Positions 19,659 through 31,547 of a stretch of 64,000 bases of DNA are shown piece after piece. The DNA is from Bartonella bacilliformis Ver097. Its GTDB lineage: Bacteria > Pseudomonadota > Alphaproteobacteria > Rhizobiales > Rhizobiaceae. The DNA lies in assembly GCF_000709795.1 (NCBI RefSeq), contig NZ_KL503803.1:248001-312000 (forward strand), read 5' to 3'. The notes beneath the pieces are model-generated. The model did no database searches. It was not told where the DNA came from and saw only the letters and a program-made list of their open reading frames with translations. The stretch's first letter is position 1, and each line of letters begins with the position of its first letter. The position numbers were made by a program, and so were the translations under genes.

Positions 19659-22600
19659 ATGGCTCAGACTTTGGCAATGATGTCTCAATTCAATGGTCGT
19701 AAGCGCATACGCAAATTTTTTGGTAAGATTCCTGAAGTTGCAGAAATGCCGAATCTTATAGAGGTTCAAAAAGCGTCATATGATCAATTTCTCATGATTA
19801 AAGAGCCGAAAGGTGGGCGTCCAGATGAAGGCCTGCAAGCTGTTTTTAAATCGGTATTTCCTATTTCGGATTTTTCCGGTACAGCTATGCTCGAGTTTGT
19901 TCGTTACGAATTTGATGCACCAAAGTTTGATGTTGAAGAATGTCGTCAGCGCGATCTAACTTATGCAGCACCATTAAAGGTGATATTACGCTTAATCGTA
20001 TTTGATGTTGATGAAGATACCGGTTCTAAAGATATTAAGGATATCAAAGAGCAAGGTGTCTATATGGGCGATATGCCTTTAATGACGAGTAATGGTACTT
20101 TTATCATTAACGGTACAGAGCGTGTTATTGTTTCGCAGATGCATCGTTCTCCTGGTGTGTTTTTTGATCATGATAAAGGAAAATCTCATTCATCAGGAAA
20201 GTTTCTTTTTGCAGCCCGTGTAATTCCCTATCGTGGTTCTTGGTTAGATATTGAATTTGATGCGAAAGATATCGTTTATGCTCGTATTGATCGGAGACGA
20301 AAGATTCCGGTTACGAGCTTTCTGATGGCATTGGGGATGGATGCATCAGATATTTTGTCAACCTTTTATAATAAAGTTACTTATGAGCGGGTTGAAAATG
20401 GGTGGCGTATTCCTTATTCAGTGGATCGTTTTAAGGGAGTAAAATTAGTTTCTGATCTTATTGATGCAGAGAGTGGAGAGGTTGTTGCTGAGGTAGGTAA
20501 AAAGCTAACAACTCGTACTGCAAAGCTTTTAGTAGAAAAGGGGCTAAAAGCAATTAAAGTCAGTGAAGATGAATTGTTAGGATCTTATTTAGCAGATGAT
20601 ATCGTTAATTATGAAACAGGTGAGATTTATCTTGAAGCTGGTGATGAAATTGATGAAAAAGTATTAAAAATTTTATTTGATGTTGGTGCTGATCAAATCA
20701 ATATTCTTGATATTGATCACATGAGCGTTGGAGCATATATCCGCAATACTTTAAAAGTAGATAAAAATGAAAGTCAGCAAGATGCGTTATTTGATATTTA
20801 TCGGGTGATGCGTCCAGGAGAACCACCAACAATGGATACAGCGGAAGCTATGTTCCATTCGTTATTTTTTGATTCCGAGCGTTATGATCTTTCGGCTGTT
20901 GGTCGTGTTAAGATGAATTTGCGTATGGGGTTTGATTGCCCTGATACGGTTCGTGTTTTGCGTCAAGAAGATATTATTGGCGTTGTTAAGATGTTGGTTG
21001 AATTGCGCGATGGCCGTGGTGAAATTGATGATATTGACAATCTTGGTAATCGTCGTGTTCGATCAGTTGGGGAATTGATGGAAAATCAATATCGAGTTGG
21101 CTTGCTTCGCATGGAGCGTGCCATAAAGGAGCGCATGTCTTCAGTTGAAATTGATACTGTTATGCCACAAGATTTGATTAATGCGAAACCAGCTGCAGCA
21201 GCTGTTCGTGAATTTTTTGGATCTTCGCAATTATCGCAGTTTATGGATCAAACTAATCCATTATCAGAAATTACTCATAAACGTCGTCTTTCTGCTCTTG
21301 GACCAGGTGGTTTAACTCGTGAGCGTGCAGGTTTTGAAGTGCGTGATGTGCATCCTACACATTATGGTCGTATTTGTCCTATTGAAACACCTGAAGGTCC
21401 AAATATTGGGTTGATTAATTCTTTAGCAACTTTTGCGCGAGTTAATAAATATGGTTTCATTGAAAGCCCATATCGCAAAATTACTGATGGTAAAGTAACA
21501 ACTGAGGTTGTTTATTTTTCTGCTATGGAAGAAGCAAAACATTATGTAGCTCAGGCCAATTCTTCACTAGATTCAGAAGGACGTTTCACAGAAGAGTTTG
21601 TAGTTTGTCGTCATGCAGGTGAAGTTTTGATGGTGCCACGTGATCACATAGATTTAATGGATGTTTCACCAAAACAGTTGGTTTCTGTAGCTGCTTCTCT
21701 TATTCCATTTTTGGAAAATGATGATGCGAATCGTGCGTTAATGGGATCAAACATGCAACGTCAAGCGGTTCCATTAATTCGTTCTGAAGCACCATTTGTT
21801 GGTACAGGTATGGAAGCAATAGTGGCTCGTGATTCAGGTGCTGCTGTTAGTGCAAAACGTGGTGGTATTGTTGATCAAGTTGATGCAACACGTATTGTTA
21901 TTCGTGCAACAGAAGATTTAGATCCTTCAAAGTCTGGTGTTGATATTTATCGCTTGCAAAAATTTCAGCGTTCCAATCAATCTACATGTATTAATCAGCG
22001 TCCTCTTGTACATGTTGGTGACCGGATAGAAAAGGGTGATATCATTGCTGATGGTCCATCAACTGATCTTGGTGATTTAGCTCTTGGGCGGAATGTTCTT
22101 GTAGCATTTATGCCTTGGAATGGGTACAATTACGAAGACTCTATTTTGCTTTCTGAGCGTATCGTTGCTGATGATGTATTTACTTCGATTCATATTGAAG
22201 AATTTGAGGTTGCTGCACGCGATACAAAACTTGGGCCAGAAGAGATTACTCGTGATATTCCTAATGTTGCAGAAGAGGCATTAAGGAATCTTGATGAAGC
22301 TGGTATTGTCTATATTGGTGCTGAAGTTCAACCTGGTGATGTTTTGGTTGGTAAAATTACCCCAAAAGGCGAAAGTCCAATGACACCAGAAGAAAAGCTT
22401 TTGCGTGCAATTTTTGGTGAAAAAGCCTCAGATGTTCGTGATACTTCTATGCGAATGCCTCCAGGAACTTTTGGGACTGTTGTAGAGGTTCGTGTTTTTA
22501 ACCGTCATGGTGTGGAAAAAGATGAACGCACAATGGAAATTGAACGTGAAGAAATTGAGCGTTTAGCTAAAGATAGAGATGATGAGCAGTCGATTCTTGA

Positions 22601-23810
22601 TAGAAACGTTTATACGCGTCTTGCAGATATGTTAAAGGATAAAAGTGCAATAAGAGGTCCGAAAGGGTTTGAAAAAGACCAAAAAATTGATAGCACAGTG
22701 CTGAATAATTATCCACGGTCACAATGGTGGCAGTTTGCTGTTGATGATGAAAAGGTTCAAAGTAAAATTGAAGCTTTGTGCAATCAATATGATGAGTCGA
22801 AAGAGGCGTTGCAACGTCGCTTTATGGATAAAGTTGAAAAAGTTCAACGAGGCGATGAAATGCCTCCAGGCGTCATGAAAATGGTAAAAGTTTTTGTGGC
22901 TGTGAAGCGCAAAATTCAACCTGGTGATAAAATGGCAGGACGTCACGGTAATAAGGGGGTCGTGTCGCGTATTCTTCCAGTGGAAGATATGCCATTTCTT
23001 GAGGATGGAACCCATGCTGATATTGTATTGAATCCACTAGGTGTTCCTAGCCGTATGAATGTTGGTCAAATTCTTGAAACCCATCTTGGTTGGGCATGCG
23101 CAGGCATGGGAAAAAAGATTGGAGATTTGATAGACTTTTATCAAGAAACTGGGGATATACTTCCTCTGCGTCAGCGTATTGAAAATCTCATTCCTAATAA
23201 TGATCGTAATGAGCCAGTACGTCAGTATGATAATGAAAGTCTTCTTAAATTGGCACATCAGATGAGAAAGGGTGTTTCAATTGCAACGCCTGTTTTTGAT
23301 GGAGCACATGAAGCTGATATTAATGCAATGTTAGAAGATTCTGGTTTAGATAGTTCTGGGCAGGTTACCCTTTATGATGGTCGTACTGGAGAGCCTTTTG
23401 ATCGTCAGGTGACGGTAGGTTATATCTATATGCTTAAATTGCATCATCTTGTTGATGATAAGATTCATGCACGTTCAATAGGACCTTATTCACTTGTTAC
23501 GCAGCAGCCATTAGGTGGTAAAGCGCAATTTGGTGGTCAGCGTTTTGGTGAAATGGAAGTTTGGGCTCTTGAGGCTTACGGTGCTGCATATACTTTGCAA
23601 GAGATGCTGACAGTTAAATCAGATGACGTGGCAGGTCGTACAAAAGTTTATGAAGCGATTGTTCGTGGTGATGATACTTTTGAAGCAAGTATACCTGAAA
23701 GCTTTAACGTTCTGATCAAAGAAATGCGTTCACTTGGTTTGAATGTAAAGCTTGATGATGCACGTGAATTTATGGCGCAACAAGCATTGTCTGAAGTGGT
23801 AGAAAATTAA
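19659..23810 (+). CDS. rpoB: DNA-directed RNA polymerase subunit beta
   Basis: This 1383-residue beta subunit has the alphaproteobacterial length. The rifampicin-pocket segment [17 protein letters not shown] begins near residue 521 and reads as the normal sensitive type (Q, D, H and S positions intact). Other landmarks are [31 protein letters not shown] and the C-terminal [20 protein letters not shown] chose ATG 19659 ([16 protein letters not shown]) over an in-frame start at 19632 because gaggagcg precedes it and the family begins there. Confidence 0.97.
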   Translation: MAQTLAMMSQFNGRKRIRKFFGKIPEVAEMPNLIEVQKASYDQFLMIKEPKGGRPDEGLQAVFKSVFPISDFSGTAMLEFVRYEFDAPKFDVEECRQRDLTYAAPLKVILRLIVFDVDEDTGSKDIKDIKEQGVYMGDMPLMTSNGTFIINGTERVIVSQMHRSPGVFFDHDKGKSHSSGKFLFAARVIPYRGSWLDIEFDAKDIVYARIDRRRKIPVTSFLMALGMDASDILSTFYNKVTYERVENGWRIPYSVDRFKGVKLVSDLIDAESGEVVAEVGKKLTTRTAKLLVEKGLKAIKVSEDELLGSYLADDIVNYETGEIYLEAGDEIDEKVLKILFDVGADQINILDIDHMSVGAYIRNTLKVDKNESQQDALFDIYRVMRPGEPPTMDTAEAMFHSLFFDSERYDLSAVGRVKMNLRMGFDCPDTVRVLRQEDIIGVVKMLVELRDGRGEIDDIDNLGNRRVRSVGELMENQYRVGLLRMERAIKERMSSVEIDTVMPQDLINAKPAAAAVREFFGSSQLSQFMDQTNPLSEITHKRRLSALGPGGLTRERAGFEVRDVHPTHYGRICPIETPEGPNIGLINSLATFARVNKYGFIESPYRKITDGKVTTEVVYFSAMEEAKHYVAQANSSLDSEGRFTEEFVVCRHAGEVLMVPRDHIDLMDVSPKQLVSVAASLIPFLENDDANRALMGSNMQRQAVPLIRSEAPFVGTGMEAIVARDSGAAVSAKRGGIVDQVDATRIVIRATEDLDPSKSGVDIYRLQKFQRSNQSTCINQRPLVHVGDRIEKGDIIADGPSTDLGDLALGRNVLVAFMPWNGYNYEDSILLSERIVADDVFTSIHIEEFEVAARDTKLGPEEITRDIPNVAEEALRNLDEAGIVYIGAEVQPGDVLVGKITPKGESPMTPEEKLLRAIFGEKASDVRDTSMRMPPGTFGTVVEVRVFNRHGVEKDERTMEIEREEIERLAKDRDDEQSILDRNVYTRLADMLKDKSAIRGPKGFEKDQKIDSTVLNNYPRSQWWQFAVDDEKVQSKIEALCNQYDESKEALQRRFMDKVEKVQRGDEMPPGVMKMVKVFVAVKRKIQPGDKMAGRHGNKGVVSRILPVEDMPFLEDGTHADIVLNPLGVPSRMNVGQILETHLGWACAGMGKKIGDLIDFYQETGDILPLRQRIENLIPNNDRNEPVRQYDNESLLKLAHQMRKGVSIATPVFDGAHEADINAMLEDSGLDSSGQVTLYDGRTGEPFDRQVTVGYIYMLKLHHLVDDKIHARSIGPYSLVTQQPLGGKAQFGGQRFGEMEVWALEAYGAAYTLQEMLTVKSDDVAGRTKVYEAIVRGDDTFEASIPESFNVLIKEMRSLGLNVKLDDAREFMAQQALSEVVEN

Positions 23811-23969
23811 TTATAAGAACGTACTGAGAATTATGCACTCTAATTATCTTAAGAACTTTAATAAAGAGGTTTTTAAAAGATAATAATATAGACGATTTTG
23901 CAGTAGAAATGAATTTCTAGTAAAGCTGTGAGAGAAGGAAGAGCTTAAGAATCTTCAAAGGAGAACGGA

Positions 23970-26900
23970 ATGAACCACGAGGTTATGAATCTTTTCAATC
24001 CTCAAGCACTGGTACAGACATTTGACTCTATTCGTATATCGATTGCGAGTCCTGAGAATATTCTGTCCTGGTCGTATGGTGAGATCAAAAAGCCAGAAAC
24101 TATTAATTATCGTACGTTTAAACCAGAGCGCGATGGTCTTTTTTGTGCACGTATATTTGGCCCTATTAAAGACTATGAATGTCTTTGTGGCAAATATAAA
24201 CGTATGAAATACAAAGGCATTATTTGTGAAAAATGTGGTGTAGAAGTTACTCTTTCGCGAGTACGCCGTGAGCGCATGGGGCATATTGAGCTTGCAGCAC
24301 CAGTTGCTCATATTTGGTTTCTTAAATCACTACCAGGTCGCATATCTACTCTTTTAGATTTAACTTTAAAGGATATTGAAAGGATTCTGTATTTTGAAAA
24401 TTATATTGTCACAGAACCCGGGTTAACATCTCTTAAGCTACACCAGCTTCTTTCTGAAGAAGAATATATGCTTGCTATTGATGAATTTGGAGAAGATCAG
24501 TTCACGGCGATGATTGGTGCTGAAGCTATTTATGATCTTCTTTCTGGGATGGAGTTAGATAAAATTGCGAATGATTTGCGTGCTGAATTAGCGAAAACGA
24601 CTTCAGAGTTAAAACAAAAAAAGCTCATTAAGCGGCTTAAGATTGTTGAAAATTTTCTTGAATCTGGTAATAAACCGGAATGGATGATTATGAAAACAAT
24701 TCCGGTTATTCCACCGGATTTGCGTCCATTGGTTCCGCTTGATGGTGGACGTTTTGCAACATCGGATTTAAATGACCTCTACCGACGTGTTATAAACCGT
24801 AATAATCGTTTGAAGCGGCTTATTGAATTGCGTGCTCCTGGAATTATTGTGCGTAATGAAAAGCGTATGGTGCAGGAAGCTGTTGATGCGTTATTTGATA
24901 ATGGCCGCCGTGGCCGCGTGATTACAGGGGCAAATAAGCGCCCGTTAAAGTCACTTTCAGATATGCTGAAGGGTAAACAAGGGCGTTTCCGTCAGAACTT
25001 ACTTGGGAAGCGTGTTGATTATTCAGGTCGTTCTGTTATCGTGACGGGGCCTGAATTAAAGTTGCACCAATGCGGTCTTCCGAAAAAGATGGCTCTTGAG
25101 TTGTTCAAGCCATTTATTTATGCGCGACTTGATGCAAAGGGCTATTCATCTACTGTGAAGCAGGCAAAGAAGCTTGTTGAAAAAGAACATCCAGAAGTTT
25201 GGGATATTTTGGATGAAGTTATTCGTGAACATCCTGTTTTGCTTAATCGTGCGCCGACACTTCACCGTTTGGGGATCCAGGCTTTTGAGCCTGTGTTGAT
25301 TGAGGGAAAAGCAATACAACTTCATCCACTCGTCTGTACTGCTTTTAATGCAGATTTTGATGGTGATCAGATGGCGGTTCATGTTCCGCTTTCTCTTGAA
25401 GCACAGCTAGAAGCTCGTGTTTTGATGATGTCGACTAATAACATTCTTCATCCAGCCAATGGTGCGCCAATTATTGTTCCATCGCAAGACATGGTTCTTG
25501 GTCTTTACTATCTTTCGATTGTTTCTGAAAAGGAACCAGGGGAGGGGATGGCTTTCGCTGATATGGGTGAGCTATATCACGCTTTAGAAAATAAAGTCGT
25601 AACTCTTCATACGAAAATTAAAGGTCGTTTTAAAAATATTGATAAAGATGGAAAAGAAGTTGCTCAACTCTACGATACGACGCCTGGTCGTTTAATTATT
25701 GGTGAATTATTGCCAAAAAATCCAAATATTTCGTTTGATATTGTCAATCAGGAGATGACCAAAAAGAATCTTTCTAAGATAATTGATCAAGTTTATCGGC
25801 ATTGTGGGCAAAAAGAAACTGTTGTTTTCTGTGATCGTATTATGCAGCTTGGTTTTTCTCATGCATGTCGTGCTGGGATTTCATTTGGTAAAGACGATAT
25901 GGTTATTCCTGAGAGTAAGTCACGTTTGGTCGCAGAAACGGAAGCTTTAGCTAAAGAATATGAACAGCAATATGATGACGGTTTAATTACACAAGGTGAA
26001 AAGTATAATAAGGTTGTTGATGCGTGGGGTAAATGCACTGATCGTATTGCAGATGAAATGATGAAGGGTATTCAAGCTGTTAAATTTGATCCTAAAACGG
26101 GTCGTCAGCAGAAAATGAATTCGATTTATATGATGTCTCATTCTGGTGCGCGTGGTTCTGCTAATCAGATGAGACAGTTAGCTGGTATGCGTGGATTGAT
26201 GGCAAAACCATCAGGTGAAATTATCGAAACACCAATTATTTCTAATTTTAAAGAAGGTCTGACTGTTAATGAGTATTTTAACTCAACTCATGGTGCGCGT
26301 AAGGGGCTTGCTGACACTGCGTTGAAAACTGCTAACTCAGGTTATTTAACACGGCGTCTTGTTGACGTTGCACAGGATGCTATTATTTCGGCAGTTGATT
26401 GTGGTACTGTTAAGGGGCTTACCATGCAGCCAATTATTGATGCAGGACAAATTGTTGCATCACTTGGTCAGAGAATTCTTGGTCGTATAGCACTTCTTGA
26501 TATTTTGCATCCAGTTTCTGGTGAAGTCATTGTTGAAGGAGGGATAATGATTGAGGAAGCTGATGTTCTTAAAATTGAAGAGGCTGGAATTCAATCAGTT
26601 CAGATCCGTTCTGCTTTGACATGTGAGACGCGTCTTGGTGTTTGCGCTAAATGTTATGGTCGTGATTTGGCACGTGGAACACTGGTTAATCAAGGTGAGG
26701 CGGTTGGTGTTATTGCAGCTCAGTCGATTGGTGAACCAGGAACACAGCTTACTATGCGTACTTTCCACTTAGGTGGAACAGCGCAGGTTGTTGACTCATC
26801 TTATTTTGAATCCTCTTATGAAGGTATAGTAGAACTTCGTAATCGTAATGTTGTTCGCAATTCTGAAGGGCATTTGGTTGTGATGGGACGCAATATGGCT

Positions 26901-28181
26901 GTTCTTATCAAAGATGAAAACGGTAAAGAACGTGCTGTGCACCGTATTAATTATGGTGCGCGTCTCTTTGTTGATGATGGTGATATTATTAAACGTGGTC
27001 AGCGTATAGCTGAGTGGGATCCTTACACTCGTCCGATTCTAACTGAAGTTGATGGTTATGTAGGGTTTGAAGATATGGTTGATGGTTTATCAGTTACTGA
27101 AACAACTGATGAATCGACAGGAATCACGAAACGTCAGGTGATCGATTGGCGTGTTAACCCACGTGGTGCTGATCTAAAACCAGCAATGATTATTCACTCA
27201 GATAAACAAGGTAAGAATATTGCTAAATTGCACAAAGGAGGAGAAGCCCGTTATGTGATGTCAGTGGAAACTATTCTTTCTGTTGAACCTGGTTCGCATG
27301 TTAAGGCAGGTGATGTTATCGCACGCTTACCAATGGAAAGTGCCAAGACAAAAGATATTACAGGTGGTTTGCCGCGTGTAGCTGAGCTTTTTGAAGCACG
27401 GCGTCCAAAAGATCATGCTATCATTTCTGAAATTAGTGGTACGGTTCGGTTTGGGCGTGGTTACAAGAATAAGCGTCGTATTATCATTGAGCCTGATGAT
27501 GAGACACTTGAGCCAGTAGAATATTTGATCCCAAAAGGTAAGTTGTTCCATCTGCAAGAGGGTGATCAAATTGAAAAAGGTGATTATATCCTAGATGGTA
27601 ATCCAGCACCTCATGATATTTTGGCAATTAAAGGTGTTGAAGCTTTGGCATCTTATCTGGTTAATGAAATTCAGGAAATTTATCGTTTGCAGGGTGTTTT
27701 GATTAATGATAAACATATCGAAGTCATTGTTCGTCAAATGTTGCAAAAGGTTGAAATTACTGAATCAGGAGATTCTGATTATATTCCAGGTGACAATGTT
27801 GATCGCATTGAATTGGACGAAATTAATGATCATTTGATTGCAGAAGGTAAAAAACCTGCTTCTGGTACTCCTATACTTCTTGGAATTACAAAAGCATCTC
27901 TTCAGACACCATCCTTTATTTCAGCTGCGTCATTTCAGGAGACAACTCGGGTTCTTACTGAAGCAGCGGTTTCTGGAAAAATTGATACTTTACAAGGGCT
28001 TAAAGAAAATGTCATCGTCGGTAGACTTATTCCCGCGGGTACAGGTGGTACAATTGCTCAAATTCGTCGTATTGCTACTGTTCGTGATGATTTGATTGTA
28101 GATGAACAGCGCAAATCTAGCAATGATGGAATACCTAAAGCTATATTGACAGATATGATGGCGAATGCGGCTGCTGAATAA
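23970..28181 (+). CDS. rpoC: DNA-directed RNA polymerase subunit beta'
   Basis: This 1403-residue subunit carries the catalytic Mg-binding motif NADFDGDQM near residue 460. It has the N-terminal zinc site [13 protein letters not shown] and ICEKCGVEV, and the second zinc cluster [15 protein letters not shown]. The bridge helix/trigger loop region includes [16 protein letters not shown]. It follows rpoB after 159 bases, with aaaggagaa before the ATG, and ends the transcription unit at a strong terminator. Confidence 0.97.
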   Translation: MNHEVMNLFNPQALVQTFDSIRISIASPENILSWSYGEIKKPETINYRTFKPERDGLFCARIFGPIKDYECLCGKYKRMKYKGIICEKCGVEVTLSRVRRERMGHIELAAPVAHIWFLKSLPGRISTLLDLTLKDIERILYFENYIVTEPGLTSLKLHQLLSEEEYMLAIDEFGEDQFTAMIGAEAIYDLLSGMELDKIANDLRAELAKTTSELKQKKLIKRLKIVENFLESGNKPEWMIMKTIPVIPPDLRPLVPLDGGRFATSDLNDLYRRVINRNNRLKRLIELRAPGIIVRNEKRMVQEAVDALFDNGRRGRVITGANKRPLKSLSDMLKGKQGRFRQNLLGKRVDYSGRSVIVTGPELKLHQCGLPKKMALELFKPFIYARLDAKGYSSTVKQAKKLVEKEHPEVWDILDEVIREHPVLLNRAPTLHRLGIQAFEPVLIEGKAIQLHPLVCTAFNADFDGDQMAVHVPLSLEAQLEARVLMMSTNNILHPANGAPIIVPSQDMVLGLYYLSIVSEKEPGEGMAFADMGELYHALENKVVTLHTKIKGRFKNIDKDGKEVAQLYDTTPGRLIIGELLPKNPNISFDIVNQEMTKKNLSKIIDQVYRHCGQKETVVFCDRIMQLGFSHACRAGISFGKDDMVIPESKSRLVAETEALAKEYEQQYDDGLITQGEKYNKVVDAWGKCTDRIADEMMKGIQAVKFDPKTGRQQKMNSIYMMSHSGARGSANQMRQLAGMRGLMAKPSGEIIETPIISNFKEGLTVNEYFNSTHGARKGLADTALKTANSGYLTRRLVDVAQDAIISAVDCGTVKGLTMQPIIDAGQIVASLGQRILGRIALLDILHPVSGEVIVEGGIMIEEADVLKIEEAGIQSVQIRSALTCETRLGVCAKCYGRDLARGTLVNQGEAVGVIAAQSIGEPGTQLTMRTFHLGGTAQVVDSSYFESSYEGIVELRNRNVVRNSEGHLVVMGRNMAVLIKDENGKERAVHRINYGARLFVDDGDIIKRGQRIAEWDPYTRPILTEVDGYVGFEDMVDGLSVTETTDESTGITKRQVIDWRVNPRGADLKPAMIIHSDKQGKNIAKLHKGGEARYVMSVETILSVEPGSHVKAGDVIARLPMESAKTKDITGGLPRVAELFEARRPKDHAIISEISGTVRFGRGYKNKRRIIIEPDDETLEPVEYLIPKGKLFHLQEGDQIEKGDYILDGNPAPHDILAIKGVEALASYLVNEIQEIYRLQGVLINDKHIEVIVRQMLQKVEITESGDSDYIPGDNVDRIELDEINDHLIAEGKKPASGTPILLGITKASLQTPSFISAASFQETTRVLTEAAVSGKIDTLQGLKENVIVGRLIPAGTGGTIAQIRRIATVRDDLIVDEQRKSSNDGIPKAILTDMMANAAAE

Positions 28182-28209
28182 TTTTAATAGATGTTAGAAA
28201 AAAATGTGG

Positions 28210-28240
28210 AAACGCCTGAATTTCATTCAGGCGTTTTGAG
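28210..28240 (+). terminator. Rho-independent terminator of rpoBC
   Basis: A perfect 11-bp stem (28210-28220 with 28226-28236), a 5-base loop and a terminal T run lie 28 bases after the rpoC stop. Confidence 0.92.
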
Positions 28241-28542
28241 TTTTAGAATGCAGGAATAAATAGAAGTTTTTTCATAAAATAAATATGATTATAAAAACTA
28301 TAAGGTGATTATAATTTTAAAGAATTCTTGTCGTTGATTATATTCATGAGGTTTATCGAAATGGTAAATATCCAAAATTTATTGGAGCTACGTAATACGT
28401 ACAAGATCAAATTTTTGGATCGAGGGTAGCTTGTTTTAATAGTTATATTGGGTTCTCTTTTACAATTATTGATTACAGCAAATTTTCTTTACTTGAGTAA
28501 ATAACATTGAAGTTTATTGTTTTTGTAAGGAGACAGCAAAAA
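28241..28542. other. AT-rich gap before the nitroreductase gene
   Basis: I see no gene here. Short open stretches around 28340-28430 lack ribosome binding sites and recognisable motifs. The last 30 bases carry the ribosome binding site of the next gene. Confidence 0.5.
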
Positions 28543-29226
28543 ATGATGAATTGTACCACTGATATTTTTCAATCTATCTTGTCACGAAAGTCAATTCGGG
28601 CTTTTACTGATCGACCTGTTGAACAGGAAACAGTTGAGAAAATTTTAAAACTTGCAGCACGAGCACCATCAGGAACGAATTTGCAGCCTTGGCAGGTAAT
28701 TGTTGTGGTGGGAGAGGCATTGCAACAGTTAGGACAAGAGCTTTCACAACTTGCACTATCAGGTGTAAAAGGAGAGCGTGAATATCATTATTATCCACGT
28801 CAGTGGCGAGAACCTTATCTTTCTCGACGTAGAAAGATTGGTTTAGATCTTTATAAGAGTCTTGGAATCCAAAAAAATGAGAATGAAAAAATGCTTCGTC
28901 AACAAGCGCGCAATTTTTTATTTTTTGGTGCACCTGTTGGACTTTTGTTTACCATGGATCGAGATATGGAAATGGGGAGTTGGCTTGATCTGGGTATGTT
29001 TATGCAGACAGTTATGTTAGCAGCACGAGGATTTGGATTGGATACATGTCCTCAGGCTTCTTTTGCTGATTACCATCAGAAAATTCATATGATTTTATCT
29101 GTGCCTCCTGAGCGCCAGATTATCTGTGGTATGGCACTTGGTTATCGTGATACGAGCGCTCCAGAAAACAATTTCGAAACTGAACGTGAGCCAATTGAGA
29201 ATTTTGTTCGTTTTGTTCAATCATGA
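28543..29226 (+). CDS. Nitroreductase family protein
   Basis: This 227-residue FMN-dependent oxidoreductase belongs to the nitroreductase fold. The signature near the N-terminus is SRKSIRAFTDRPV followed by ARAPSGTNLQPWQ, which binds FMN phosphate. Later GSWLDLGMFMQTVMLAA and CGMALGYRD complete the family pattern. The physiological substrate is not deducible. An in-frame start at 28507 would add 12 residues; I chose ATG 28543 because taaggag lies ten bases before it. It stands alone. Confidence 0.88.
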   Translation: MMNCTTDIFQSILSRKSIRAFTDRPVEQETVEKILKLAARAPSGTNLQPWQVIVVVGEALQQLGQELSQLALSGVKGEREYHYYPRQWREPYLSRRRKIGLDLYKSLGIQKNENEKMLRQQARNFLFFGAPVGLLFTMDRDMEMGSWLDLGMFMQTVMLAARGFGLDTCPQASFADYHQKIHMILSVPPERQIICGMALGYRDTSAPENNFETEREPIENFVRFVQS

Positions 29227-29556
29227 TAATAGAGCATTTGAGCGCATTAAAGCATAAGTTTTTAAACGCTTGAGAATTGTAAAAATATCTCAGTGTGAGT
29301 TTATTGTGTTCATTTTATTTTGATGTTGCATGTTAACACTTATTTTACTAAATTGATTATATCAAAATAATGATTATTTTAACAATGAGTTGGTTCCTCA
29401 ATTGAGTATGGAAAATACTATAGAGAAAAGCTGTTGGGTTGTAGCAAGGCGTGCAACACTCATATTTGTTGCTATTATTTTTTTAGTTTATCTTACCGTT
29501 TGATTTTAAGTAGAAAAAAAATTTATTTTTTAGATTCATCTTTGGTTTGGGGGCTG
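29227..29556. other. Gap between nitroreductase and the sdaA remnant
   Basis: This 330-base AT-rich stretch has no credible gene. A short hydrophobic reading frame near 29408-29508 has no ribosome binding site and no family match that I recognise. Confidence 0.45.
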
Positions 29557-30789
29557 ATATTTTTGTCTGTTTTTGATATTTTAAAAGTTGGTATTGGTCC
29601 TTCCAGCTCACATACAATGGGGTCTATGAAGGCTGCATGTTTTTGTAAGAGATCACTTCTGTAGTATCTTCTTGGCCATTGCATATTAAAATTTCTTGTA
29701 TTCGTGTTTATCTTCATGGTTCATTAGCTTTCACAGGAGTCAATTATTCTACAAATAGAGCTATTGTGCACTAAGGCTGTTAGGAGGGGAATCTTTTACA
29801 GTTGATTTTGATTATATAGATTTGATGGTAGAAAAAGTTAAATGTGAAAAAGGTGCAGCCAGAAGGTATCCTTCTTATCACTTTAATTGGCAAAATGATC
29901 TTATTTTTGAACAGAAAACAGTTTTACCTGGACATACTAATGGCATTGCCTTTGAAGGACTTGATGTTGATAATAATGTTCTCTTAAGGAGGGTTTATTA
30001 TTCCATTGGTGGTGGTTTTGCTATAGCTGAAGATGAATTGGGTGATCTAAGTTGTAATACAAAACTTGAAATATCTAAGGTGCCATATTCTTTTGATCCA
30101 GCAGGAAAAATGTTATTGATGGCAGAAAATTCAGGTCTTTCAATTGCTGCAATGAAACGTATAGATGAAGAGACTAAAATGGATCGTGTTGCTTTTAATA
30201 CTGCACTTGATATGATGGATTGTATTAATAGGGGGCTTTCACGAGAAGGTAAGTTACTGGGTGGATCCATATTCCAAGACGCGCTAGAAAGTTGTACGAT
30301 AAGCTTTTAGAGGATCAGAAAAAAATCATCACTATCCATTTGAGACAAATGATTGGTTTTCTATATATGTTATGGCGATCAATGAAGAAAATGCCACGGG
30401 TGTGGTCGTATTGTAACTGCGTCAACAAATGGTGTATCTGGTGTTATTCCAGCTGTTTTACGTTATTGCTTGCAATTTAATGATGATTCAGATCGAGAAG
30501 GGATATATAATTTTTTACTAACGACAGCAGCTATTGGTATGGTATCATTAAACGTAACGTTTCTATCTCTAGTGTGGAAGTTGGTTATCAAGGTGAAGTT
30601 GCAGGCCTTGACAGGTTCCTTGTATTGAGCCCAATACTATGGGAGCTTAAGGCCGTAACGATTTCATCGTTCGCTTTGCATGGTAATGATGTTTGTGCTG
30701 AGACGATGTGTTAAACGGGGCGTGATATGAGTGAGCGCTATAAAGAAACAAGCTAAGATGGTTTTGCATTCAGTGCTATCTCTTGTTGA
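29557..30789 (+). pseudogene. sdaA: L-serine ammonia-lyase (serine dehydratase) remnant
   Basis: The former gene can be read in pieces across all three frames. It begins FLSVFDILKVGIGPSSSHTMG at 29557, where the start codon is ATA, followed by a frameshifted stretch. A long piece at about 29775-30300 follows with DFDYIDLMVEKVKCEKG, YYSIGGGFAIAEDELGDL and NSGLSIAAMKRIDEETKMD. After more shifts come [18 protein letters not shown] and [17 protein letters not shown]. An internal stretch between GYQGEVAG and [10 protein letters not shown] is missing, taking conserved Fe-S cluster residues with it. The end reads DMSERYKETS. The enzyme deaminates serine to pyruvate; this copy cannot work. Confidence 0.9.
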
Positions 30790-31547
30790 GTTATATGATA
30801 GTAAACACTTTAACCTGAAAATTGTATATTTAGCTTTTTAGTGAAGGAGAATTATTTTGCACGCTTAAAGAAGCATAGGTTTAATGAGTGTGTCCAACAA
30901 CATGTAGAATATATAGGTTGTATTATGCAGTGTGGCTGTTTAATGGGGTAAAGAAATATACGAAGGCAAAAAGCTTTTAAAGCATTAACAGTAACGGTAA
31001 AAGAGCTTTCAACAGATTTCATTTTGTCTAGAATTTCAAAAGATATTCAATATTTTTTTAGATATTCTTTAAAGATAGTAAGATTGAAATGTTAACGGTA
31101 TGTGTTGAAATAAACCCATGACAACGTAATCTTTGCAGATTTAAGATGAGAAAATTTATTTATGTATTAAAGTTTCTTTAAAATAATAGAGAATAAGCAG
31201 ATATTTTATGAATAAAATGCTTTCTTATGTTGAGAATCAGTTATTTGTTGCTCCTAAACGAAGTTTAACAGGTACATTACCTGTTTGGCTTGCTACTCGT
31301 AAATGGATACGTACAGGAGGGATAGCGGAGCGATAGTTTCGATTTGTTTGACAAATCAGAAGGTTAACAAGAGAATATGTACTAAGTATAGTTGGGGTAT
31401 ATTTAAAATGCGCAAATTTAGTTGCAGCATCATGAAGAAGGTGTAAAGAAAGGAATGACGATTGCTTTAACAGTTTTTCTTTTTTAAAAGATATAGAGTG
31501 AGTATTATATCTCATATAGTGTGCCTCTCACGTAGATTTTAGAATTT
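30790..31547. other. 758-base non-coding stretch with possible gene debris
   Basis: No intact gene is present. Two open stretches may be debris. One, at 30841-31095, is readable in a single frame apart from one TAA at 30949-30951, and includes YFARLKKHRFNECVQQHVEY and FKALTVTVKELSTDFILSR. The other, at 31208-31336, is a 42-codon frame with VENQLFVAPKRSLTGTLPVW. I recognise no family in either. Confidence 0.45.

Noticed and set aside
29822-30310. 162-codon open frame that could be called a short serine dehydratase
   Set aside because: It is the middle of sdaA without the N-terminus and the Fe-S region, so it is not a functional gene.
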